From positions 1 through 64,000 of the forward strand of contig MGVE01000020.1 of NCBI GenBank assembly GCA_001800315.1: a stretch of 64,000 bases of DNA. The letters are read 5' to 3'. The notes below the pieces were generated by a model, which worked only from the letters and a program-made list of their open reading frames with translations, searched no databases and had not been told where the DNA came from. Below are positions 8,561 to 17,405 of the stretch, in pieces. The DNA is from Elusimicrobia bacterium RIFOXYA2_FULL_47_53. GTDB lineage: Bacteria; Elusimicrobiota; Endomicrobiia; Endomicrobiales; XYA2-FULL-47-53. Within the stretch, counting starts at the first letter, position 1. Every line of letters begins with the position of its first letter. The translations under genes were made by a program, and so were the position numbers.

Positions 8561-8920
8561 ATGAGAGACTCATTAAAGAGATTTGAGACCAGAAAAGCAA
8601 AAGTGAGAAAAAAAATATTCGGCACGGCGGATAAGCCGCGCCTGAGCATTTATCGCGGGCACAAGCATATTTACGCCCAGCTGATAGACGATGAAAAGGG
8701 CGTCACGCTCGCGGCCGCTTCCACTCTCGCTGAAGAAATAAAGAGTAAACTTAAATCATGCGATACCATAGTCGCGGCGAAGGCAGTAGGCGAAGCCATA
8801 GCTAAAAAAGCGGTCGGCAAAGGCATAAAGAAAGCTGTTTTTGACCGCGGCGGCCACTTGTATCACGGAAGAGTTAAGGCGATTGCAGACGCGGCCAGAG
8901 AAGCCGGTTTGGAAATATAA
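8561..8920 (+). CDS. rplR: 50S ribosomal protein L18
   Basis: L18 binds 5S rRNA together with L5 and L25. The 119-residue product includes [20 protein letters not shown] (residues 26-45) and the diagnostic C-terminal segment [26 protein letters not shown]. Length and order (L6-L18-S5) are canonical. An AGGATT ribosome binding site precedes the ATG. Confidence 0.97.
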   Translation: MRDSLKRFETRKAKVRKKIFGTADKPRLSIYRGHKHIYAQLIDDEKGVTLAAASTLAEEIKSKLKSCDTIVAAKAVGEAIAKKAVGKGIKKAVFDRGGHLYHGRVKAIADAAREAGLEI

Positions 8921-8985
8921 TAATAATATAACTTCTTTAGAGCCGGCTCACTGCGGTGAGCGGGACGGAGAAGCGGGAGGATGTC

Positions 8986-9486
8986 TTGGCGGATGAAACG
9001 AAAGTAAAAACAGAAAGCTCTCTTAAAGAGACCGTTGTCGCGATCAACAGAGTCGCAAAGGTCGTGAAGGGCGGAAAAAGATTTTCATTTAACGCGCTTG
9101 TTGTAGTCGGAGACGGAGCCGGGAAAGTCGGCTGCGCGCTCGGAAAAGCCAATGAAGTTCAGGCGGCTATTGCCAAGGGCAGCGCCCGCGCGGCTAAAGA
9201 GATGTTCTATGTGCCGCTTGTGGGCACAACCATTCCTCACGAGATAACCGGCGAGGCTGGAGCGGGCAGGGTGTTTCTGCGCCCCGCGGCCCCGGGAACC
9301 GGCGTTATAGCCGGCGGTCCGGTACGGGCCGTTCTTGAAGCGGTTGGAGTTAAAGACATCCTTACGAAATCACTTCGTTCGGCAAATCCTTTTAATGTGG
9401 TTTACGCCACGATGGCCGCGTTGAAAGAACTGCGCACCAAGGAAGAGGTCGCGAAATTAAGGAATAAAGAGGTCAACGAAATATGA
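8986..9486 (+). CDS. rpsE: 30S ribosomal protein S5 (TTG start preferred)
   Basis: S5 acts in translational fidelity at the mRNA entry site. The N-terminal double-stranded RNA-binding-like part carries [21 protein letters not shown], and the C-terminal part carries [20 protein letters not shown]. The frame is open back to a GTG at 8956, which has no ribosome binding site. A GGGAGG at 8975-8980 stands 5 nt before the TTG at 8986. That start gives 166 residues, the exact usual S5 length. The stop overlaps the rplO start by 4 nt (ATGA), suggesting translational coupling. The expected rpmD gene is absent after it. Confidence 0.95.
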   Translation: MADETKVKTESSLKETVVAINRVAKVVKGGKRFSFNALVVVGDGAGKVGCALGKANEVQAAIAKGSARAAKEMFYVPLVGTTIPHEITGEAGAGRVFLRPAAPGTGVIAGGPVRAVLEAVGVKDILTKSLRSANPFNVVYATMAALKELRTKEEVAKLRNKEVNEI

Positions 9487-9944
9487 TCGGCTTGCATAAT
9501 CTAAAACCAGCAAAGGGCTCACGCCATCGCAGAAAAATAATCGGTAGAGGTGAAGGGTCAGGGCACGGCGGCTCCGCCACTCGCGGAAGCAAAGGCCAGA
9601 AGGCCCGCTCCGGCGACGGAAAAATGACGGGTTTTGAAGGCGGGCAGATTCCGCTTATCCGCAGAATACCCAAACGCGGATTTACTTCCAGAAATAAAGT
9701 CCAGTACAATGTGATCAATGTTGAAACTCTCAACGCGGCGTTTGAATCCGGCGCCCAGATTAACCCGGAGATGCTCAAAGAGAACGGGATTATCTCCAGA
9801 AGGCTCCCGGTTAAAATTCTCGGCGACGGGAAGCTTGAAAAAGCCTTTACGGTCACCGCGGACGCGTTTTCAAAGTCCGCAGAGGAAAAGATAAAAAAAG
9901 CGGGCGGATCAATACAGAAGATTCAGCCTCAGACAAAAAAATAA
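9483..9944 (+). CDS. rplO: 50S ribosomal protein L15
   Basis: L15 joins the 50S subunit late and contacts many 23S rRNA helices. The 153-residue product has the glycine-rich N-terminal part with [19 protein letters not shown] at residues 20-38 and the conserved segment [17 protein letters not shown] near residues 50-66. The start overlaps rpsE by 4 nt, where rpmD (L30) stands in many bacteria. secY follows with one intervening base, so L15 and SecY are probably translated from one coupled message. Confidence 0.97.
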   Translation: MIGLHNLKPAKGSRHRRKIIGRGEGSGHGGSATRGSKGQKARSGDGKMTGFEGGQIPLIRRIPKRGFTSRNKVQYNVINVETLNAAFESGAQINPEMLKENGIISRRLPVKILGDGKLEKAFTVTADAFSKSAEEKIKKAGGSIQKIQPQTKK

Positions 9945-9945
9945 T

Positions 9946-11274
9946 ATGTTAAAATCTTTCGCGGATATATTCAAAGTACCGGAGCTGAAAAGAAGAGTAT
10001 TGTTCACTCTCCTTATAATTGCCGCCTACAGGCTGGGAGCGGCTATACCGATACCGGGCGTTAACGCCGCGGCTCTTAAATCGCTTTTCGCGGCCCACCA
10101 GAATTCTCTGCTCGGGTTCCTTGACATGTTTTCAGGCGGCGCGCTCGGCAGGCTGTCCATTTTTTCAATGGGCATAATGCCCTACATCAACGCGTCAATC
10201 ATAATGAGCCTTTTGCAGGGCGCCCATGTCCTGCCGTATTTAGACAGGCTCACAAAAGAGGGCGAGCAGGGAAGAAAAAAGATAAATCAGATCACCCGCT
10301 ACGGCACGCTGGCGCTTGGGTTTATTCAGTCTTTCGGGCTTGCCATGGCCATCAGCAGAATGCCGGCTCCCGGCGGTATGCCGATTGTTGACAATCCCAG
10401 CGCGGCCTGGATAACCCTTACGGTCATGACCCTTGTGACGGGAACTGTTTTCATCATGTGGCTGGGCGAACAGGTTACGGAAAACGGAATAGGAAACGGT
10501 ATTTCGCTGATAATTTTCGCGGGTATAGTAGACAGGCTTCCTTCGGCGATAAAGGACTTAATAAGGCTTGTAAGGCTTGAGGAAATATCAATTATATCAG
10601 CCGTTGCGCTTCTTGCGCTTGTGCTCGTGGTTACAACCCTCGTGGTTTGGGTTCAAACAGCTCAGAGGAAGATTCCCGTGCAGTACGCGAAACGCGTTGT
10701 CGGCAGAAAAATGTACGGCGGTTCAAGCACATTTTTGCCGATTAAAGTTGACCAGTCGGGAGTAATCGCGGTAATTTTTGCCATATCGCTTCTTTCCACT
10801 CCCCTTACGGTCGCGCAGTTCTTTCCCAATGCCGTATGGGCCAAAACCATAAGCGATCTGTGGAACAGGGCATCGCTGGCGTATGAACTGGTTTACGCGT
10901 CTTTGATTATTTTCTTCTGTTACTTTTATAATTCCGTCTCCTTTAACCCCAAGGAATTGGCCGAGAATATGAAAAAGTGGGGAGGTTTTATTCCGGGGCT
11001 CAGGCCCGGCGAACCCACCGCTGAATACATACAGAAAGTTTTAGAGCGAGTTACGCTTGGCGGAGCCGTGTTTGTGGCCGCCATAGCGGTTCTACCCGAC
11101 TATATGAGGCATTTCATGAACGCGCCGTTTTTCTTCGGTGGCACCTCTCTGCTTATCGTTGTTGGTGTCGCGCTTGACACCATAGGCCAGATAGAGTCTC
11201 ACCTGATAATGCGTCACTACGAAGGTTTCATGAAAGACGGCCGCATCAAGGGCCGCTGGTTTAATATAAAATAA
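9946..11274 (+). CDS. secY: Preprotein translocase subunit SecY
   Basis: SecY is the channel-forming subunit of the SecYEG protein export complex in the inner membrane. The 442-residue product has about ten hydrophobic segments. Family motifs include RLGAAIPIPGVN (near residues 29-40) in and after the first helix, FSGGALGRLSIFSMGIMPYI (near residue 62) and GNGISLIIFAGIV (near residue 184). Basic cytoplasmic loops follow, including QRKIPVQYAKRVVGRKMYGG, which is the ribosome-binding loop. The stop codon and the adk start overlap (TAATG). Confidence 0.98.
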   Translation: MLKSFADIFKVPELKRRVLFTLLIIAAYRLGAAIPIPGVNAAALKSLFAAHQNSLLGFLDMFSGGALGRLSIFSMGIMPYINASIIMSLLQGAHVLPYLDRLTKEGEQGRKKINQITRYGTLALGFIQSFGLAMAISRMPAPGGMPIVDNPSAAWITLTVMTLVTGTVFIMWLGEQVTENGIGNGISLIIFAGIVDRLPSAIKDLIRLVRLEEISIISAVALLALVLVVTTLVVWVQTAQRKIPVQYAKRVVGRKMYGGSSTFLPIKVDQSGVIAVIFAISLLSTPLTVAQFFPNAVWAKTISDLWNRASLAYELVYASLIIFFCYFYNSVSFNPKELAENMKKWGGFIPGLRPGEPTAEYIQKVLERVTLGGAVFVAAIAVLPDYMRHFMNAPFFFGGTSLLIVVGVALDTIGQIESHLIMRHYEGFMKDGRIKGRWFNIK

Positions 11275-11918
11275 TGAACATAATTTTATTAGGGCCTCCG
11301 GGCGCCGGAAAAGGAACACAGGCTAAAAAAATAGCGGCCAAATACAGCCTGCCGCATATTTCCACGGGAGATATGTTTCGCGAGACCGCCGCGAGCGGTT
11401 CCGAGCTCGGCAAACAGCTGCAGAGTTATATGTCGGCGGGCAAACTTGTTCCCGACGAACTCGTTATAGCGGCCGTAAAAGAAAGGCTTTTAAAGAAGGA
11501 CTGCGCCGCCGGATTTCTTTTAGACGGTTTCCCGCGGACACTGCCCCAGGCCGCGGCGCTGGACAAAGCGCTGGCCGAGGCCGGCAAAAAAATAGAAAAA
11601 GTAATTTCGCTTACCGTTGACGAAGAAGAGATCGTCAAAAGGCTTTCCAGCCGCAGGGTTTGTTTAAGCTGCGGGGCGACCTATAATCTTGCCGGACAGA
11701 TGCCCGCCAAAGAAGGCGTCTGCGATACTTGTTCCGGAAAAGTTATTCAGCGCGCCGACGACAACGAAAACACTATTCGCAAAAGAATGAGCGTATATAG
11801 AGAGCAGACAAGCCCTTTGATAAAGTATTACACGGACAACCGCGTGCTAAGAGAAGTTAACGGCATGCTTTCAGTTGAAGAAGTTTTTAAAAAGATCTGT
11901 GAAGCCATCCAAGGATAA
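11274..11918 (+). CDS. adk: Adenylate kinase
   Basis: Adenylate kinase interconverts AMP and ATP with two ADP and sets cellular energy balance. The P-loop GPPGAGKGTQ is at residues 7-16, the AMP-binding segment STGDMFR at 30-36, and DGFPRT at 84-89. The lid contains four cysteines (C130, C133, C150, C153), which marks the long, zinc-binding type. The 214-residue length is typical. Its location between secY and map is widespread. The coding end overlaps the start of map. Confidence 0.97.
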   Translation: MNIILLGPPGAGKGTQAKKIAAKYSLPHISTGDMFRETAASGSELGKQLQSYMSAGKLVPDELVIAAVKERLLKKDCAAGFLLDGFPRTLPQAAALDKALAEAGKKIEKVISLTVDEEEIVKRLSSRRVCLSCGATYNLAGQMPAKEGVCDTCSGKVIQRADDNENTIRKRMSVYREQTSPLIKYYTDNRVLREVNGMLSVEEVFKKICEAIQG

Positions 11919-12693
11919 TATCATCGGCAAAGTACCCAGGCCGCCCATAGAGCTGAAGTCAGCTTCTGAGCTGGCTGTCATGAGAGCGGCGGGAAGAAAG
12001 GCCGCCGAGGTTCTGCAGAAAGTTTCAAAGAGCCTCAGGGCCGGAATTACCACCAAACAGCTTGACGAGATAGCTTTAAATGAAATTCGTTCTTTGGGCG
12101 CGAAGCCGGCTTTTTTAGGGTACCGGGATTATCCGGCCACAGCCTGCATTTCAATTAACAACGAGCTTGTTCACGGCATTCCGTCGTCAAGCCGGGTGAT
12201 TAAAGACGGCGATATAGTCAGCATTGACCTGGGTGTTATCCACGAAGGGTATTACGGCGACACGGCGGCTACCTACGCGGTAGGCAATATTTCTCAGGAA
12301 ACCCAAAAATTGATAAATGTCACAAGAGAGTCTCTTGAGCTTGCGATAGCGCAGGCCAAGCCCGGCAAAAGGCTCGGAGATATTTCCTGGGCGGTCCAAG
12401 CGTACGCCGAGAATAACGGTTTTTCAGTCGTAAGGGATTATTGCGGACACGGAGTCGGCAGGCGGCTGCACGAAGAACCATCCATACCGAATTTCGGGAA
12501 GCCCAACAGCGGCATAAGGCTTATTCCGGGCATGGTTTTAGCCATTGAGCCTATGATAAATCAGGGAAACTACGATGTAAAAACCCTGGGCGACGGCTGG
12601 ACGGTGGTTACGGAAGACGGCAAGCTGTGCGCCCACTTTGAGCACATGGTTGCCGTAACGGAAGACGGAAACGAAGTTTTAACAAGGATATGA
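11899..12693 (+). CDS. map: Methionine aminopeptidase, type I
   Basis: The enzyme removes the initiator methionine from new proteins. All five metal ligands are visible: the aspartates in SIDLGVIHEGYYGDTA, the histidine in GHGVGRRLHEEP, and the glutamates in LAIEPMIN and HFEHM. The frame is open back to a TTG at 11875 inside adk. The GTG at 11899 (264 residues) gives a normal length and overlaps adk by 20 nt. The ribosome binding site is weak at both, so the start is uncertain; translation is probably coupled to adk. Confidence 0.95.
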   Translation: MKPSKDNIIGKVPRPPIELKSASELAVMRAAGRKAAEVLQKVSKSLRAGITTKQLDEIALNEIRSLGAKPAFLGYRDYPATACISINNELVHGIPSSSRVIKDGDIVSIDLGVIHEGYYGDTAATYAVGNISQETQKLINVTRESLELAIAQAKPGKRLGDISWAVQAYAENNGFSVVRDYCGHGVGRRLHEEPSIPNFGKPNSGIRLIPGMVLAIEPMINQGNYDVKTLGDGWTVVTEDGKLCAHFEHMVAVTEDGNEVLTRI

Positions 12694-12729
12694 TTCCAAA
12701 TTTTAGATAGAAACGCAAAAAAGGATAAT

Positions 12730-12948
12730 ATGCCGAAAGAAGACAAGATTTTAATTGAAGGTAAAATTTTAGAAGCGCTTCCCAACGCCATGTTCCGCGT
12801 AGAGATTGAAGGCGGGCATAAAGTTCTGGCGCATATCTGCGGGAAGATGCGCATGCATTATATCAAGATCCTGCCGGGAGATAAGGTTAAGGTTGAGCTT
12901 TCTCCCTACGATTTAACCAGAGGCAGAATAACATACAGAGAAAAATAA
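12730..12948 (+). CDS. infA: Translation initiation factor IF-1
   Basis: IF-1 occupies the A site of the 30S subunit during initiation. The 72-residue protein is a single S1-like OB fold: [20 protein letters not shown] at the start (residues 6-25), then [19 protein letters not shown] and the ending [12 protein letters not shown]. It is nearly a textbook IF-1 in length and sequence. It sits between map and rpmJ, the usual place. An AAGGATAAT stretch serves as ribosome binding site. Confidence 0.98.
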   Translation: MPKEDKILIEGKILEALPNAMFRVEIEGGHKVLAHICGKMRMHYIKILPGDKVKVELSPYDLTRGRITYREK

Positions 12949-12954
12949 ACACCG

Positions 12955-13034
12955 GTTGCAGGCTATTAGTTGTAAGCCGTAAGAAAAGACTTTGACACAA
13001 TCTTATAACTAAAACTTAAGACTTGTAACTTACA
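12955..13034. repeat. Heptamer inverted-repeat element, copy 4
   Basis: The left arm carries TTGTAAG and CCGTAAG. The right arm carries CTTATAACT, ACTTAAGACTTGTAACTTACAGG-type units. It lies between infA and rpmJ; the rpmJ ribosome binding site (GGAG at 13034) abuts its end. Confidence 0.65.
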
Positions 13035-13045
13035 GGAGTATATCA

Positions 13046-13159
13046 GTGAAAGTAAGAGCGTCGGTAAAACAGATTTGCCAGAAATGCAAAGTTATCAAAA
13101 GAAAGGGCGTCACCAGAGTGATCTGCACTGACCCGAGACACAAACAGAGACAGGGATAA
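13046..13159 (+). CDS. rpmJ: 50S ribosomal protein L36
   Basis: L36 is the smallest 50S protein. The 37-residue product begins with a GTG codon and reads [20 protein letters not shown], then [17 protein letters not shown]. It has the CXXC...C...H zinc ligands (C11, C14, C27, H32), so this is the zinc-binding C+ form. A GGAG ribosome binding site lies 8 nt upstream. The gene stands between infA and rpsM as in most bacteria and is flanked on both sides by heptamer repeat elements. Confidence 0.97.
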   Translation: MKVRASVKQICQKCKVIKRKGVTRVICTDPRHKQRQG

Positions 13160-13163
13160 ATTA

Positions 13164-13239
13164 CAGTGGTAGGGGATATGTGTTAAGGGATAAGTGACTT
13201 GAATTCACTTACCGCTTACCACTTACAACTTAACCCTGA
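13164..13239. repeat. Heptamer inverted-repeat element, copy 5
   Basis: The left arm (AGTGGTAGGGGATATG then TGTTAAGGGATAAG) and the right arm (CACTTACCGCTTACC then ACTTACAACTTAACC) are complementary around a short GACTTGAATTCAC loop. It lies between rpmJ and rpsM. Confidence 0.75.
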
Positions 13240-13255
13240 TTTTCGGAGGATATAA

Positions 13256-13648
13256 ATGGCACGCGTAGCAGGAATGGATTTAAATAAAACAAAAAGGCTG
13301 GATGTCGCTCTCCGTTATATTTACGGGATCGGCCCGGCTTTGGCATCGCGCATAATTGAAGAAGCGCAGATTGATCCGGCGAAAAGAGTAAAGGATTTAA
13401 GCGAAGAAGATGTAAACAAATTAAATAATATTATCAGCAAAAATTATAAGGTTGAAGGCGACCTGAGGCGCGAGATTCAGGCTAATATCAGAAGGCTCAT
13501 GGATGTCGGCTCCTATCGCGGCTTCAGACACCGCAGGAACCTTCCGGTAAGAGGCCAGAGAACAAAGACAAACGCCCGCACAAGGCGCGGCAGACGCAAG
13601 ACGGTAGGAGCTTCAAAGGTCGCGAAGGAAGCGGCTCCTAAAGCCTAA
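13256..13648 (+). CDS. rpsM: 30S ribosomal protein S13
   Basis: S13 lies at the top of the 30S head and contacts the P-site tRNA and the 50S subunit. The 130-residue product starts [19 protein letters not shown] and carries the helix-two-turn-helix segment [17 protein letters not shown]. The basic C-terminal tail [18 protein letters not shown] (near residues 101-118) binds RNA. The ribosome binding site is a strong CGGAGG. Order rpmJ-rpsM-rpsK is canonical. Confidence 0.98.
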   Translation: MARVAGMDLNKTKRLDVALRYIYGIGPALASRIIEEAQIDPAKRVKDLSEEDVNKLNNIISKNYKVEGDLRREIQANIRRLMDVGSYRGFRHRRNLPVRGQRTKTNARTRRGRRKTVGASKVAKEAAPKA

Positions 13649-13726
13649 AGCCGTAAAATATAGAATCAACTTCATTTATCAGACGCCTGACGCGGCAATT
13701 CGGCAGGCAAGCGGAGGAGTAATTAA

Positions 13727-14128
13727 ATGGCAGACGAGAAAAAAGCAGCGGCACCCAGAGGCAAAAGAAAAATTCGTTTTGGCGGCGGAATAGCCAAGGC
13801 TTATGTGCAGTCTTCGTTTAATAATACTATTATTACGATAACCGACGAAAAGGGCAACACGCTTGCCTGGGCGTCGGCCGGAAACAGCGGATTCAAAGGC
13901 ACGAAAAAAGGAACTCCGTTCGCCGCGCAGATGACGGCGTCAAATGTCGCCAAGAGGGCGGTGGATTCGGGAGTTAAGCAGGTGGCGGTTCTTGTAAACG
14001 GCCCCGGGCCGGGAAGAGAAACGGCTATCAGAGGGCTTCAGGCCGCAGGACTCGTCATAACGACAATAAGAGATATAACGCCGGTTCCTCACGACGGATG
14101 CCGTCCGCCGAAACCCAGAAGAGTATAA
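13727..14128 (+). CDS. rpsK: 30S ribosomal protein S11
   Basis: S11 forms part of the platform of the 30S subunit near the mRNA exit site. The 133-residue product contains [20 protein letters not shown] (residues 22-41), [19 protein letters not shown] (near residue 64) and the C-terminal [18 protein letters not shown]. All are strongly conserved in S11. The GCGGAGGAG ribosome binding site is strong. rpsD follows after a heptamer repeat element. Confidence 0.98.
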   Translation: MADEKKAAAPRGKRKIRFGGGIAKAYVQSSFNNTIITITDEKGNTLAWASAGNSGFKGTKKGTPFAAQMTASNVAKRAVDSGVKQVAVLVNGPGPGRETAIRGLQAAGLVITTIRDITPVPHDGCRPPKPRRV

Positions 14129-14130
14129 AT

Positions 14131-14215
14131 GCAGCGATAAGTGGTAAGTGATAAGAGGTAAGCGAACTTTAAAAGTTTTTTAACTTACCCTTACCGCGCA
14201 GCCCTTACCCCTGAC
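14131..14215. repeat. Heptamer inverted-repeat element, copy 6
   Basis: The left arm reads CGATAAG, TGGTAAG, TGATAAG, AGGTAAG in perfect 7-nt register. The right arm carries CTTACCCTTACC and CCCTTACCCC. It lies between rpsK and rpsD. Confidence 0.8.
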
Positions 14216-14231
14216 TTTGGAGGTCATATAG

Positions 14232-14855
14232 ATGTCACGCTATTTAGGTTCAGCTTGTAAACTTTGCAGAAGAGAAAAAGAAAAGTTATTCTTGAAGGGA
14301 GAGCGCTGTCAGACAAAGTGCACTCTTGACAAGAAACGCGGAAAGAATGTTCCCGGGTCCAAGGGTATGTCTCGGTCAAAAGTGTCCGAATACGCCCGCC
14401 GCCTTCGCGAGAAACAGAAAGCAAGAAGAGTGTATGGTCTGAACGAAGAACAGTTCAGGCATTATTTTGAGCGCGCGGAAAGGCTTAAAGGCCTTACTGG
14501 CGACAACCTGCTGCGCCTGCTTGAAACAAGGCTGGACAATGTCGTGTTCCGCCTTGGCATATTTACCTCAAGAAAACAGGCCCGTCAGATGGTTAACCAC
14601 GGCCTTGTGATCGTCAACGGAAAGAAAGTTGACCTGCCCGGTTACCAGCTTAAGAACGGCGACAAGATTACCCTTAAGGAAAAAATCAAAGAGAATGTCA
14701 TGATAAAGAAGTCGCTTGAAAGAAGCGTTAACTTCCCTTCGTGGCTCGCTTTTGACAAACAGAATCTTACGGGATCGGTGCTCGGGCTTCCTTCGCCGAC
14801 GGAGTATTCGCACCCCATTAACAGCCAGCTCATAGTAGAATTGTATTCAAAATAA
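14232..14855 (+). CDS. rpsD: 30S ribosomal protein S4
   Basis: S4 is a primary 16S rRNA binder and, in many bacteria, the translational repressor of the alpha operon. The 207-residue product has the N-terminal cysteine cluster (C9, C12, C26 and C31 as visible in ACKLCRREK and RCQTKCTL), seen in zinc-binding S4 proteins. The S4 RNA-binding domain follows with LDNVVFRLGIFTSRKQARQM around residues 98-117. A GGAGG ribosome binding site precedes the ATG. rpoA follows directly. Confidence 0.97.
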   Translation: MSRYLGSACKLCRREKEKLFLKGERCQTKCTLDKKRGKNVPGSKGMSRSKVSEYARRLREKQKARRVYGLNEEQFRHYFERAERLKGLTGDNLLRLLETRLDNVVFRLGIFTSRKQARQMVNHGLVIVNGKKVDLPGYQLKNGDKITLKEKIKENVMIKKSLERSVNFPSWLAFDKQNLTGSVLGLPSPTEYSHPINSQLIVELYSK

Positions 14856-14889
14856 GTCAGAGAAAAATATTTCCACAGTGAGGTCATAA

Positions 14890-15858
14890 ATGAAAACGCC
14901 CGATTTAGAAAAACTCCGCAGATTAACTTTAGACGAGAAGACCGCGACACCGACTTACGGCCGCTTTGTCGCGGAACCGTTTGAAAGAGGTTACGGACAC
15001 ACCATCGGCAACTCGTTGCGCCGCATATTGCTTTCAAGCCTTGAGGGAGCCGCGATAACCTCCGTAAGGATCAAGGGCGCTCTGCATGAGTTCGCCGTTA
15101 TCAAAGGAATAAAAGAAGATGTCGCGAGCATCGTTTTGAACCTTAAAAAAGTAAGGCTTAAAATGTATACTCCGGGCCCGGAGACCCTTTATATCAAAAT
15201 AAAAAAAGAGGGTGTTGTGACGGCCAAGAGCATTGAGACAAACCCCAATATAGAGATACTTAACCCCGAGCAGGAGATAGCAACGCTTGACGCGGGCGCA
15301 GAGCTGGAGATAGAGATGGAAATCTGCCGCGGAAAAGGTTATGTTCTTGCCGAAGAGTCAAAAGCAGGCAAGTATCCCGTCAACACGATAATAATGGACG
15401 CTCTTTTCTCGCCGGTAGTGAAAGTCAACTACGAAGTTGAGAATACCCGCGTTGAACAGATAACAAACTATGACAGGCTTATAATGGAAATATGGACCGA
15501 CGGTTCGGTCGCCCCGGCGGACGCTCTGGCCTATTCGGCGAAAGTTCTGAAAAATTCGCTCAGCATATTCACGGGCGCGGAGCCGGAAGAGCCGAAAGTT
15601 TCCACCAATGAAATTCAGGAAGAAAAAATGAAGGAACTCTTAAGCCAGCCGCTTTCAATAATGGACCTCTCGGTCCGTTCAGCGAACTGCCTGGCTTCGG
15701 CGGGCCTTAAAACCATAGGCGACCTTGTTTCCAAACAGGAAGAGGAAATCATCTCTTTTAAGAATTTTGGAAAACGGTCTCTTACTGAGATAAAAGAAAA
15801 ATTAAGCGAACTCGGCCTTTCGCTCAATATGAATGTGAAGGGGAACAAGAATGATTAA
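14890..15858 (+). CDS. rpoA: DNA-directed RNA polymerase subunit alpha
   Basis: The alpha subunit dimerises to nucleate RNA polymerase, and its C-terminal domain binds UP elements and activators. The N-terminal domain shows EPFERGYGHTIGNSLRRILL near residue 30. The C-terminal domain shows LDLSVRSANCLASAGLKTIGDL-type helix-hairpin-helix sequence near residues 258-280 and FGKRSLTEIKEKLSELGL near residues 293-310. The 322-residue length is normal. Its last 8 nt overlap the rplQ start. It completes the alpha operon order S13-S11-S4-alpha-L17. Confidence 0.98.
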   Translation: MKTPDLEKLRRLTLDEKTATPTYGRFVAEPFERGYGHTIGNSLRRILLSSLEGAAITSVRIKGALHEFAVIKGIKEDVASIVLNLKKVRLKMYTPGPETLYIKIKKEGVVTAKSIETNPNIEILNPEQEIATLDAGAELEIEMEICRGKGYVLAEESKAGKYPVNTIIMDALFSPVVKVNYEVENTRVEQITNYDRLIMEIWTDGSVAPADALAYSAKVLKNSLSIFTGAEPEEPKVSTNEIQEEKMKELLSQPLSIMDLSVRSANCLASAGLKTIGDLVSKQEEEIISFKNFGKRSLTEIKEKLSELGLSLNMNVKGNKND

Positions 15859-16204
15859 AAATAGAGGAAGCCGCAAACTCTCCGTTACAAGCGCGCATCG
15901 CAGGTCGCTTTTGCGCAATCTTGCGACATCACTTTTTCTGCACGAGAAAATAACGACCACTCTCGCAAAGGCGAAGGAAGTCTCGGGTTTCAGCGAACGC
16001 CTTATCACGGTAGCCGGCAGGAAAGATGTCAACGCGAAACGCGCGGTAGCCAAAGAGATAAGCAACAAAGAAGTTATGAAAAAGCTGTTTGAAGTCCTGG
16101 TCCCGAGATACGAGGGGCGCAAGGGAGGCTTCACGAGAATATACAAGCTTGGCACAAGAAAAGGCGACAGGGCAAGCACGGCGATAATTCAGCTTCTCGC
16201 GTAG
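15851..16204 (+). CDS. rplQ: 50S ribosomal protein L17
   Basis: L17 lies on the solvent side of the 50S subunit near the tunnel exit. The 117-residue product contains RKLSVTSAHRRSLLRNLATS at residues 8-27 and the segment GGFTRIYKLGTRKGDRASTAIIQLL at the end, both typical. It overlaps rpoA by 8 nt, so the two are coupled. It is the last gene of the ribosomal cluster; a small GC-rich hairpin with a TTTT tail follows. Confidence 0.97.
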   Translation: MIKNRGSRKLSVTSAHRRSLLRNLATSLFLHEKITTTLAKAKEVSGFSERLITVAGRKDVNAKRAVAKEISNKEVMKKLFEVLVPRYEGRKGGFTRIYKLGTRKGDRASTAIIQLLA

Positions 16205-16207
16205 CAT

Positions 16208-16232
16208 CCGGCGGCAGCGCCGCGGTTTTGAA
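16208..16232 (+). terminator. Weak terminator-like hairpin after rplQ
   Basis: A GCGGC-AGC-GCCGC hairpin is followed by GGTTTTG. The stem is short and the T-run brief, so termination between rplQ and mreB is possible but weak. Confidence 0.3.
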
Positions 16233-16256
16233 TCAAAATATTTAGAAGGAATTTAA

Positions 16257-17285
16257 ATGTTTAACTACTTTTTCAGCCTGTTTTCAAACGATATGGGCAT
16301 AGACCTGGGCACCGCTTCGGTGCTTGTTTATGTTAAAGGGCAGGGAATAGTTTTAAGAGAGCCGTCCGTAGTCGCGATAGAAAGAGACACAAAGAGAGTC
16401 CTTGCCATCGGCGCCGAAGCCAAGCGCATGCTCGGCAAGACGCCCGCGAACATTATAGCTGTCCGGCCGCTGAGAAACGGCGTAATAGCCGATTTTGAAG
16501 TTACCGAGCAGATGATCCGCTACTTTATTAAAAAAGTTCACAACCGCAGAAGCCTGCTTCATCCGAGAATAGTAATAGGCGTTCCTTCCGGCATTACCGA
16601 GGTAGAGCGCAGAGCCGTAAGGGAGTCCGCGGAGCAGGCCGGAGCCAGAGAAGTTTATCTTATTGAAGAGCCCATGGCGGCCGCTATCGGCGCCAATATA
16701 CCCATACAGGAACCGGAAGGAAATATGATTGTTGATATCGGCGGAGGCACCACCGAGGTCGCCGTCATTTCTCTCGGCGGTATGGTGGTATCCAAGTCCA
16801 TTGATGTCGCCGGCGACGAGATGGACGAAGCCATAGTCCAGTATTTCAGAAGAAAATATAATCTGCTTATCGGCGAAAATACCGCCGAGGATGTTAAAAT
16901 AAAAATAGGCTCCGTATTCCCGCTTACCGAAGAAACAAGCCTGGAGGTCAAGGGCAGGGACCAGGTCACCGGTCTTCCGAAAACGATTTCCATAACTTCG
17001 GAAGAGGTCAGGTCAGCTCTCGCGGAACCTACAAAAGCAATCATTGAGGTCATAAAAAATACTTTGGAAGAAACTCCGGCCGAACTTTCGGCGGACTTGG
17101 TGGACCGTGGCATTGTGCTTGCGGGCGGCGGATCGCTTATAAGAGGCTTCGGCGATCTGCTGAGCCAGGAGACCGAGCTTCCCGTAAATCTCGCTGAAGA
17201 CCCGCTCACCTGCGTCGTGCGCGGAACCGGAAAGTATCTTGAAGAACTTGACAACCTCAGGTACAACAAGAAAAGTATTGTATAA
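16257..17285 (+). CDS. mreB: Rod shape-determining protein MreB
   Basis: MreB is the bacterial actin that organises lateral cell wall synthesis. The 342-residue product has the actin-fold ATP-binding segments [18 protein letters not shown] (phosphate 1, residues 13-30), [17 protein letters not shown] (phosphate 2, near residues 159-175) and [16 protein letters not shown] (adenosine, near residues 286-301). A short hydrophobic and aromatic N-terminus ([10 protein letters not shown]) fits a membrane-binding amphipathic helix. It heads the mreBCD-mrdA-rodA operon. Confidence 0.97.
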   Translation: MFNYFFSLFSNDMGIDLGTASVLVYVKGQGIVLREPSVVAIERDTKRVLAIGAEAKRMLGKTPANIIAVRPLRNGVIADFEVTEQMIRYFIKKVHNRRSLLHPRIVIGVPSGITEVERRAVRESAEQAGAREVYLIEEPMAAAIGANIPIQEPEGNMIVDIGGGTTEVAVISLGGMVVSKSIDVAGDEMDEAIVQYFRRKYNLLIGENTAEDVKIKIGSVFPLTEETSLEVKGRDQVTGLPKTISITSEEVRSALAEPTKAIIEVIKNTLEETPAELSADLVDRGIVLAGGGSLIRGFGDLLSQETELPVNLAEDPLTCVVRGTGKYLEELDNLRYNKKSIV

Positions 17286-17287
17286 TA

Positions 17288-17376
17288 GCAGTGGTAAGCA
17301 ATAAGCGATAAGCGGTAAGCGCGCCAGTATTTAGAATTCCGGCGTTTTACCCTTACCACATAGCCCTTACCCCTAA
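17288..17376. repeat. Heptamer inverted-repeat element, copy 7
   Basis: The left arm is the cleanest in the window: GGTAAGC, AATAAGC, GATAAGC, GGTAAGC in exact 7-nt register (17292-17319). A GGCGC-type loop stem follows. The right arm is CCCTTACCACATAGCCCTTACCCC. It separates mreB from mreC. Confidence 0.8.
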
Positions 17377-17405
17377 CGATCACGGGTTCAAATCCCTGGG
17401 GAATC

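Noticed and set aside
17380-17405. A tRNA-like T-arm, GGGTTCAAATCCC, just before mreC
   Set aside because: Only the central three base pairs of the T-stem hold; the outer two pairs mismatch and no D-arm, anticodon arm or acceptor stem is present upstream, where a heptamer repeat lies instead. At most a decayed fragment.
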